Shown piece after piece: positions 56,263 through 64,000 of a stretch of 64,000 nt of DNA. The notes below the pieces were generated by a model that searched no databases, was not told where the DNA came from, and saw nothing but the letters and a program-made list of their open reading frames with translations. The position numbers were made by a program, and so were the translations under genes. Numbering within the stretch: position 1 is the first letter of the stretch; every line of letters starts with the position of its first letter. Source of the stretch: Reticulitermes speratus (lineage: Eukaryota; Arthropoda; Insecta; Blattodea; Rhinotermitidae); NCBI GenBank assembly GCA_021186555.1, contig JAJKFL010000003.1, positions 27,082,908-27,146,907 on the forward strand. Reading direction: 5' to 3'.

Positions 56263-57889
56263 AGGCTGAGCCAGAGGGACCAGAGAAACAGCTAGCGATC
56301 TAAACACAGTGTAACATCCCACCCGAAAAGAATTAGTGATTGAGTTTAGACTGCATTAAATTATTCACCAATAATGGGAAGAATAGGAATAACAGTGAGA
56401 GTAACAGAGCAAAGGCGCCAAAAGTATTGCGCCTTATGGAAACCTATAACTTGTTATATTGCTTTGCTATGTTCAGAATTCTAGACGAATTGACAAATCC
56501 CACGTGCCTATTTTTTTATTTCTTGTCGATCACTCGCGGTAGTTTGAGGTTCATTTCATTTACACTATCATTAATTCATACTATGTGTATGTAGCGTCGA
56601 AAGATAGGGTGACTGACGATTTGGTAAGGCTTTAGACGGAAGAGGTACGCTCTAAACGAGATAATATCCCACAATTTGCTTGCAGCGACTGAAAAAAAAG
56701 CAATGAAAGACTACTCGGATGATATTCGAATAAGCATCTCCAGATATACAGAGAACGTTACCGCTACGACTACCTGTTATTTTCTCTCGTGATGTACTTT
56801 TTAAGGGGAGCTGCGCGAGTTGTTTGTTTAAATGTCAATGTGGGTACGTGAACACACTGGTACTCCAAACCATCTCCAGCCATTGTAATGTATGTTTTGT
56901 GGGACAGTCTTTTCATCACGTTCCATTAATGTACTCTCTTCACAGTGATGTGCTTTTCTGTAACTCGTGGAATGTTATTCATGAATTTAAATACATTACT
57001 AAAACGCATAAAGGCTAAGAGTAAGTGACACTGGGCGGGGGGGGGGGGGGGGGGGGGGGGTGGGGGGTGGAAAAGATGTAGTAGTTCAGTGGAATACGAA
57101 GTGAAGAGAGTAGAAGCACGTAACGTACGCTAAATTTAAATGCTTGTAGCGTAAAAAGGGGAGAGGAGACAGTCAAAAATAGAAATTCTAAATGGGTCAT
57201 AGGACAGTAAGGAACTTGAGTGCAAACTGGAGGACCACAGTTCAATTCCCAGGCGCTTTGTCCCCTCTGTTCGCCTCTACTGTGAGGATAGCAGAGCGAG
57301 AGAGAATGCAGAAGAATAAATGAGCCATGGGTCAGTAAGGAGACTGAGGGTGACATGAAGGACCGAAAATAAATTCCTGGTACCTTCACTTCATATAACC
57401 TGTTACTGAACAAATTAAATTCCGAAATAAATTGGCTCCCGTATTTAAGCGGAATAAATTTCGAACGTTCAGTTTGAGTGACTAAACAACATGCACGCCT
57501 AAACATCAATTTGTATGTTGTTGTAACAGTAATTGTTGGAACTGTAGACAGTCACTGGTAATGTAAATTACAGTCCATGTTGCCGGCACGATTAACAAGT
57601 GAAAAGGGTATCGACACAAAGTTAGAGTGTTGACATTTGCGTTAACTTCCTGTTCGCATAAAATTGCTTGTATTTATTCCAGAGGTCGAAAAATAGCAAT
57701 TCCTTCAGTTACAGAAAATTTGGGCTGACGTTTGATTTAGTTATTAGAAATAAACAAGTGTATGAGTAGCCATGAGGTTTGTATAATACAAGTAAACTAC
57801 ACAGCGTACATTACTGAACTTAATTAGGTAATACAATGAATTTGTTCCCTCCTTCATCAAGCTCAAAGCCTTGAAGACGTGTGAGAGAG
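56263..57889. other. No gene; 24-G run
   Basis: A G homopolymer at 57037-57060 continues as TGGGGGG. The 164-codon minus-strand frame across it, with a poly-Pro end, is an artefact. At 57171-57290 GGAGGACCACAGTTCAATTCC may be a decayed tRNA-like repeat. Confidence 0.5.
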
Positions 57890-58145
57890 TTGGGGCTAGC
57901 TCCACGCGTTCGTAACCTCCACAATAGATGGAGATGAGCCTTCAGTTTCACGCTCCAGCCCTTTTATCCCTGGAGAAAGCCCCGGTACCTATCAATTATA
58001 TGGGAACGTGGGTGGAAACCAGAGCCGTTCTTAACGATTTGGAGAAGAGATAAATCTTTACCTCCTACGAGAATCGAAACCTGATTCTTCGGTTGTCCTC
58101 CTCATAGCCAAGTTACTATACTGACTGAGCTACCCGAATCAAAAG
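57890..58145 (-). repeat. SINE family B copy
   Basis: GGTACCTATCAATTATATGG, CTTAACGATTTGGAGAAGAG, GAGAATCGAAACCTG and CTATACTGACTGAGCTACCC give the family in reverse. Confidence 0.75.
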
Positions 58146-58187
58146 CACTTATTTGAGCAATCTAAAGAAACCCATAACCGTTTAAGC

Positions 58188-58624
58188 CAGTGCTTCCCAA
58201 ACCTGGGTAAATTACCCAAAATTGAGTAAAAGTGGTTTCTCTTTGGGTAACGACACACCTCGGAATACACATTAAAATTTACCGTAAAAGTGTAGAAGAA
58301 GAAGTACTCTGAAGAAAGTGATCAGTCAGTGTGCACCGATACTCTAAAACAGTCTAACAGTGGCATTATACTCATTAGCTGGGACCTGGGTGATGAAATA
58401 TTCATGGTGAATAATTACCCAATTTTTTGTGGCTGCTGAAATGTTTAGAGACGTTTAAAATAAAGACATTGCATCAAACATATTGCTTGCTTCCTATTTT
58501 TTACCGATCTTTCTTCACTTGTCAAATATGTTTTCTGTGCAGTTAGTGTTTTACCTACATTGGGTAAAAAGGACTTTCTGATAAGCGGTTTTGGGTAATG
58601 AAGGAAAAAGTTTGGGAAGCAGTG
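58188..58624. mobile_element. hAT-type MITE, 437 bp, with exact 8-bp target duplication
   Basis: Ends are inverted: CAGTGCTTCCCAAAC left, and GTTTGGGAAGCAGTG right (one mismatch). The flanks are GTTTAAGC at 58180-58187 and 58625-58632. Subterminal TTGGGTAA/TTACCCAA motifs occur several times, as expected of transposase-binding repeats in hAT ends. No coding sequence. The exact duplication suggests a fairly recent insertion. Confidence 0.9.
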
Positions 58625-58632
58625 GTTTAAGC

Positions 58633-59285
58633 AATTCGATTATCGTTATGAAAGCCTCTGATATCGCACGGATTCCACATCGACTGATGTTTATATTTAC
58701 TATACAGAAATATGTTGTACTGCCCCGTCATGACAGGCATTAACAAGCAAAAACAAGTCATTTTATTTTACTGCATTTTGAGGAAGATAAGTTAATATTT
58801 ACTCGTATAGCATCAGGATTCGCTGCCGTAATTCCGCACTATATCAAAAGCCCCTCGGGTCAGTGCTCCCGTCATTCCCCACGTTGTGCCCGTTCATTAC
58901 ACCTGTCGTCTATGTTAACAACAACGGATGAGACGAAACCCTACACAAAGCTTCAAGTGACTTTTGACCTTCAGTGGTTTAATTAGCTCCACGCCTTTCT
59001 TGTCTGAGAGGGTCCAGTACAGGTACGTAATGTAATATAATGACTTGTACATCGTCCGTTTGAAAATTATTCACAGCTATACCAAGAGTGGCAGCAGGCG
59101 TGCTGCATATTCAGGGCCGTTACATCGCAGAAGGCCGTAATCCTAATATTTTTAGCAGTTTAAACAGCATATTTCATGTTATGCAAAAAATGGCTGAATT
59201 ATTTGCAAGAATGGTCTTTGCTGTTGTTAATATTGTTTTGACTACTGTATTTTATATACCTATATATTACTGTCATGTTCTATGT
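58633..59285. other. No recognisable feature
   Basis: No supported frame or repeat. Confidence 0.5.
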
Positions 59286-59287
59286 CG

Positions 59288-59372
59288 TTATTATATTATT
59301 ATTATTAGTAGTAGTAATAGTAGTAGTAGTAGTAGTAGTAGTAGCAGTAGCAGTAGTAATATTAGTATTCTT
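59288..59372. repeat. (ATT)n/(AGT)n microsatellite
   Basis: Trinucleotide array changing from ATT to AGT units. It accounts for the poly-Ser part of the 162-codon frame here. Confidence 0.9.
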
Positions 59373-59386
59373 TTTCTTCTTCTTGA

Positions 59387-59524
59387 GATCTGCGCTCTTC
59401 TGGGATATTACGCAGCGTCGAGTGGTAATCCTTTACCCTTGAAGATGGAACCGATACGTTGTCCCGAAACGTCGGTAAAGGATTATGACTCGACGCTGCG
59501 TAATATCCCAGAAGAGCACAGATC
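59387..59524 (+). repeat. Long hairpin (51-bp arms) around a hammerhead-like core
   Basis: Arms 59387-59437 and 59474-59524 pair in 48 of 51 positions. The 36-base centre reads CTTGAAGATGG, then GTTGTCCCGAAACGTC. If the centre is a hammerhead variant, stem I is 51 bp and GAAACGTC gives a loopless stem III with triplet GUC. The core shows one extra U or a C-to-U change (CUUGAAGA versus CUGAAGA). Confidence 0.75.
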
Positions 59525-59589
59525 TCACCAACATCGCGGCGGAATCCTGAAATCACTTCTTATTCTTCTTCTTTAGCACTATGGGCCTT

Positions 59590-60845
59590 TAAGTTTGACA
59601 TTTGCTTCCCTCACGACAGATGCCCAGTCTGTTCTGCCCAAAGCCTTCTCCATCTTTTTACACCGATATGCCTCAGGTCCAATTCAACATCATCCATCCA
59701 CCACACTCTATACCTTCCTTTTTCTTCTCCCTCCTCCTAGTTTGCCTTCCAGTAACTTCTTTAGGTCCTTGTACCATCCATTCTTACAACATTCCCAAGC
59801 CATTCCAACCTACCTACTTTAATTACAGTTACACATCTGGGGATTTAAATCTGTTATAAATTTCCTTTTTCATTTTTATTCCCCAATAACAATTTTCGTA
59901 TGCTGGTCCATATATTTTTCTCATTATTTTCCTTCGACATGTTATTTAAGACCTAATTGCTCAATGCACGGTTATGGATCACTTAAAACTTACCCATTTT
60001 ATTTGTTGGGGTCTATGACTCAGCACCATAGGTCACAATCAATCTTACAACTTTTATAGGCACATAGTCTTAATGACTGTGTTATATATTTGTCTTCAAT
60101 AAATGGTCTGGTGCATGGTAACATTTATTCCCACCTACAGTTCTCGCTTTTGTCTCTGCTTAAGCCTCATTTGTGTTTGTTACCAAGGAGCTTTGATATT
60201 TAAAAATTTCTACATTTTCATGTCCGTCCATTTATTTTAATTTCTTCTGGTTCATTTTCCTTTTTTCTTTCTATTAATCATATGTTTGGTTCTGGATAGA
60301 TTTATGTTCAAACCAATTTCTGACGTTAAATTTGTCACATCTTTACTATTTCTGCAATATATTTGACAGCACGTCCCAAAACTACCGCATCAGCTACATA
60401 CAAGTGGCACTGCCTTGTCCTAAGGATATTTTTCCTCCTGGGTTTGTTTTCAATTCGTTATAACCTTATCCACAAATAAATTATATACGAATGTGGATAA
60501 CCTGTCACTTTGTCTCAAACCTACAACCGTTTCAGAACTTGGTGGCATCTTTCCTTGGATTTTCAACTTGTTCTTTTCCAATGTGATCTTAACCAGTCTA
60601 ACTTACTTGGTACTCCAAAGTCTTGCATAATCTATCAAATTTCAATCATATGCTTGTTTATAATCTGTATTTAACTAATGAATATCCACATTATATTTAT
60701 ACAACTTCTCTAAGATCATTCTTAGAATAAAAATCTGATGATATGTACATGGACCTTTATGAAAATCACGCTGATGGTCACCCAATATCTCTTGTACATA
60801 AGGTTCAAGATATTTGGCCATTCATTGTAGCAGTAGTGTTAGTGC
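59590..60845 (-). pseudogene. LINE reverse transcriptase and tail (highly degenerate)
   Basis: Reading the minus strand from right to left: TVVGLRQSDRLSTFVYNLFV at ~60530-60460 (usual GLRQGD of RT), YVADAVVLGRAVKYI at ~60400-60350 (place of the YADD box, changed), RLIVTYGAES at ~60040-59995, RLEWLGNVVRMDGTRT at ~59810-59760, and GGWMMLNW at ~59710-59690. This is the RT to C-terminus order of an RTE-like LINE. Many stops and shifts. It abuts the PLE hairpin unit. Confidence 0.75.
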
Positions 60846-61414
60846 TGGTGTTTTTTTTTTTGGCTTCAGCTCTGTTCTCCTTTTATTTAGCTTGCTTGTT
60901 TTTTTAACAAGTGTTGACTTTGTAATTGGCTGCTATGCTACTGAATCAGCATGCATACAAATAAAAATCGAAGCGAGTTGAATTACTATATTTAAAACCC
61001 TATTAAAATTACTTTCAATGCACTGCTAAAATCACAAACTCGGTTATAATATTATCGAAGGCAGCTTATGGTGTACGGGTTTATTGTATGGGTTTCAAAC
61101 AAAATACTGCCATAATTGGTCAACAGACCTTTTCACTTGTCAACAGCGTTCAATTATATTGCCACATGTAAGAACATTACCAGAGCCTCTTTAAGACTAT
61201 TGCAAAATACATGCGGCAGAAAGGGGCTTTGCTTTTCGGGGGGGGGGGGGGGGGGGGGGGGGGGGGTGAGATGAAAAACCTGCTTGTATTTCAGATTATA
61301 TGTCAAACATATATTGTGTTAATTCTTATGTGACAAATATAGACTACAGTTGAGGTAAGGCGTAGTCGACAGTGCCTGTTTAACCTTGATTTCAGGCTTC
61401 CGCCGCGATGTTGA
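60846..61414. other. No gene; 29-G run
   Basis: A G homopolymer at 61238-61266. TTTCAGGCTTCCGCCGCGATG at about 61390 belongs to the PLE-type unit that follows. Confidence 0.55.
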
Positions 61415-61415
61415 T

Positions 61416-61501
61416 GAAATCTGTGGTCTCCTGGGTAATTACAAGGCGTCGTGTGGTTTACCACACGACGCCTTGTAATTACCCAGAAGACCACAGATTT
61501 C
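61416..61501. repeat. 86-nt near-perfect palindrome
   Basis: Arms 61416-61457 and 61460-61501 are complementary in 41 of 42 positions with TT between. GTCTTCTGGGTAATTACAAG-like sequence and the flank CCGCCGCGATGTTGATG relate it to the hairpin at 59387, but the hammerhead-like centre is missing. Confidence 0.9.
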
Positions 61502-63000
61502 AGTGCCTGTTTAGTCACTTATCCACACATTTGCTTGTATAGTGGACAAGCGGGGCCCCAAAATTTATTTCTGCATTGGGCTCAGAAATGACTCAAACCT
61601 ACCTGCTTCTTATGCTTTATGCAGTAAGCAGTCATAATTATCCTAAGCAGTATTAACCGGTAGAACTCTGTAATGGAGGAGTAGTGTGTCGGCAGTGACG
61701 CGGGAACTGACTTATTTAATATACGTGTATGAACTTCACGCTTCAAAGGATTAACCAATCACAAATTCATAATTGGAAATTTAAGACAGTGACAAGTGGA
61801 GAAGGTGTCTGCGCTTGACCTGCTACTGGTTTCTCATTTCGCTGCTCGATACAGTAAGGAGCTGAATGTGTATAACCGCAGACCTGACGTATCATTATAA
61901 GCACAGTAACTTTCCACAACGTAAAATATAACAAAATGGAGTAGGGATAAAAATTACATTAAAAAACGAATAAAACATTTGTTTATGATGAAATAAGCAA
62001 GAAAATTAAATGTTTCGAAAGAAACTGTTATCTCTCTTTTCCATCTCGAAGATGAAGGCAGCAGCTTTACTGCGAAACATGGTAACAATTTGACCAAAGT
62101 ACACGTCATCATAATCAATAATCTCCTAGTCTCAGTATCAGTACTTTTCTTGTTTACTAAGATACTTGTAACTTTTGTATTGTCAACTGTTTTTTCAAAA
62201 CATTCCTGATTGTGCCAAGACGACAGATAGAGGAAGTTTAAAATGGATGACCAGAATATTGTCTTTCTTTTTGCTCTCTGCACTTCCGGACTTTCAATTA
62301 AGAACATTCCGAGAACTTTCAGTCCCTCTGTCACACGTTTATTTGGTTTCCTTTCTTTTTCACAGCTGTGATGCTTCTCTGTGAGTCAGCCATTTTATCT
62401 AGTCCATAAAACGAGAACTACGACCACTGAATTCTCTACTCTCTAACCAAAGCCATTTGAACTCGGGTAACATGTTATGGGGCGTACTGATTCTCCTTTT
62501 CAATAGGTACCTGGGGTTCCTTCCCCACATACAATTCACAAGCGTTACTCCTATGCAGAACTTCTTAACAATCAGACAATAACAAACCGCGAGGAAATGC
62601 TAATTCGAAGTCGATATCGGGGTTTACTAGTTGTGTCCCGCGGTCACGTTTCAGATAAGGACTGCGTATCAGTTGCGTCCCAGGCTGCTGAGGGTCAGTG
62701 TATTAGTTGCGTCCCACGGTCAGTTTAAAGGTATAACAGTTGTGTAGCAGACTGCTGAGGAAAAACCGAACGGCTCTAGTGTCGAATCGAGTCCAGGGTG
62801 CCTTGGTTCGAAGTCCGTCTGCGACGCTGTACAGTGGGTCCAATTAAGCGAGACCTGGCCAAAATTAAAATTCTTCGACTTTCACAAAATGCTTAAAAAT
62901 CTACTTGAGGGGCAACAGGAAGTTCTCAGGGTAATGTACGTTTTATGACATTTGGGGTGGACATATTTTCGATAGAGGCAAACAAACAGAGCGTTCTATA
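61502..63000. other. No gene; PLE trace at 62045-62090; SINE B trace
   Basis: TCTCGAAGATGAAGGCAGC, then CTTTACTGCGAAACATGG is a decayed hammerhead-like unit with a changed core. At 62500-62530 AATAGGTACCTGGGGTTCC may be a SINE B fragment. Nothing else was recognised. Confidence 0.4.
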
Positions 63001-63050
63001 CTTATAGTCCGACAAATGTACATTTTATTCACTATTAGTTGTGTAACACT

Positions 63051-63093
63051 GTCCTACATGTTTCGAACCTTATCCTGGCTCATCCTCAGGGAC
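63051..63093 (-). ncRNA. Hammerhead-like ribozyme motif (left arm)
   Basis: Minus strand: stem I GTCC/GGAC, CTGAGGA, stem II GAGCC with a GGTTC-like partner, GAAACATGTA. Candidate cleavage triplet GUA. Confidence 0.75.
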
Positions 63094-63873
63094 TCAGTAT
63101 TTTAAATTACACAATTTTACATCAATTGGTACAATTGTTTAAATAGTAAAATCTGAATAACATTGATTTTTTTTACAGTCGTGTTTATACACTGGTTCAA
63201 ATGTGAATAGATGTAGCTGCTGTTTATTTCGGTGTTAAACCAAGTCTTATACGGTTTAAAATGTTAAAAGTTGAATAATCTGTGTTGTTATGATATCCAT
63301 ATACGTTGGATGTAGAATTGTTCTAAGGTATTCATATATCCATACATGAATACATTAGAACAATTCTACATCCAACAATTTGCATACAATAATAAACTAA
63401 TACCAGAACAAAATACAGCAGACTACAACCCAATATTACGCTTTATTTACGACATCCAACAACGTCACTCCTCCACGTGAATGTGACCTACTGAAATACC
63501 GGATACACCACTCGATAGCCAGTACTGTTCTCACCACGTAATAGTCAACCAACTCCGACAAACAGGTATGTACAACGTTGACTACTTTAACTTACGTTCT
63601 ACCTACTAAAAATCACATTAACATAAATACGACTATCAATTTTATCTTAAATATTTCATGTTTCAGGATACCATAACAACACACATTATTCAACTTTTAA
63701 CATTTTAACCCGTATAAGACTTGGTTTATAACACCGAAATAAACAGCAGCTACATCTATTCACATTTGAACCAGTGTATAAACACGATTGTAAAAAAAAA
63801 TCCATGTTATTCAGTTTTTACTATTTAAACAATTGTACCAATTGATGTAAAATTGTGTAATTTAAAATACTGA

Positions 63874-63916
63874 GTCCCTGAGGATGAGCCAGAATATGGT
63901 TCGAAACATGTAGGAC
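63874..63916 (+). ncRNA. Hammerhead-like ribozyme motif (right arm)
   Basis: Stem I GTCC/GGAC, CTGAGGA, stem II GAGCC/GGTTC (one wobble), GAAACATGTA. The core is complete. Confidence 0.75.
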
Positions 63917-64000
63917 AGTGTTACACAACTAATAGTGAATAAAATGTACATTTGTCGGACTATAAATATAGAAAAGAAAATGTACGGAATGAATAATATT

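Larger units (their letters stand above)
63001..63970. repeat. Head-to-head PLE terminal repeat pair, ~970 bp
   Basis: Left and right arms of about 300 bp mirror each other from TATAGTCCGACAAATGTAC to its complement. Shared inner blocks include CCAATTGATG-like, GTTTATACACTGG, GTAGCTGCTGTTTATTTCGG and AACCAAGTCTTATAC. The spacer holds another hairpin (63306-63335 with 63346-63375, one mismatch). The two arms are still very similar, so the unit looks younger than the others. Confidence 0.85.

Noticed and set aside
57015-57509. 164-codon minus-strand frame ending in poly-Pro
   Set aside because: The Pro run is the 24-G homopolymer read in reverse; the rest has no recognisable domain.
59088-59576. 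162-codon frame with poly-Ser
   Set aside because: It spans the AGT microsatellite and a PLE hairpin arm.
60735-60760. Another hammerhead core (CTGATGA)
   Set aside because: No stem II and no GAAAC follow at the expected distance; it lies in a decayed LINE.

Overview
The window looks like an intergenic or intronic stretch of a large, AT-rich, repeat-filled arthropod genome, most likely an insect. The signs are a CCTAA/TTAGG-type array (the arthropod telomere unit), a very low density of host genes, many tRNA-derived SINEs with target-site duplications, LINE tails, several DNA-transposon families and many Penelope-like element (PLE) fragments. A polyneopteran such as a cockroach or termite would fit, but that is an inference from the style of the repeats, not something the sequence proves. 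There is no bacterial gene organisation, and almost all open frames longer than 60 codons are chance frames or shadows of repeats.

Only one piece of host gene is convincing: a first coding exon of a Ras-family small GTPase at 50745-50853 (+). It carries the P-loop GQGGVGKS and ends at a consensus GTGAGT donor in phase 1. The other exons were not found.

Layout. 0-5 kb: a PLE remnant on the minus strand (GIY-YIG endonuclease end plus a hammerhead-like motif), one intact SINE (family A) and a LINE tail. 5-12 kb: SINE B copies, an unclassified repeat family with a TTCGCAAAATTGCGAA signature (family F), and the RNase H end of a LINE. 13-20 kb: a 500-bp head-to-head palindrome with hammerhead cores in both arms, a dead mariner, and a telomere-like array enclosed by 67-bp inverted repeats. 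20-28.4 kb: a decayed multicopy gene of unknown function, a MULE transposase fossil, a second mariner-like fossil with an internal deletion, and a complete 780-bp Harbinger deletion derivative with TAA duplications. 29-44 kb: a pogo/Tigger-like MITE, nested SINEs, a long polypyrimidine tract, further PLE palindromes including one nested inside another, and a SINE A copy with duplicated head and body. 44-58 kb: SINEs, family F copies, the GTPase exon and another PLE palindrome. 58-64 kb: an intact-looking hAT MITE, a 51-bp-arm hairpin around a hammerhead-like core, a decayed LINE reverse transcriptase, an 86-nt near-perfect palindrome, and a roughly 970-bp head-to-head PLE terminal pair at the end.

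The most interesting theme is the repeated CTGANGA...GAAACATGT motif. More than a dozen copies sit in the arms of inverted-repeat units, and several have base-paired stems I and II. This matches the small hammerhead ribozyme variants described from Penelope-like retroelements, with a minimal palindromic stem III. Nothing in the window looks like a working, intact autonomous transposon.
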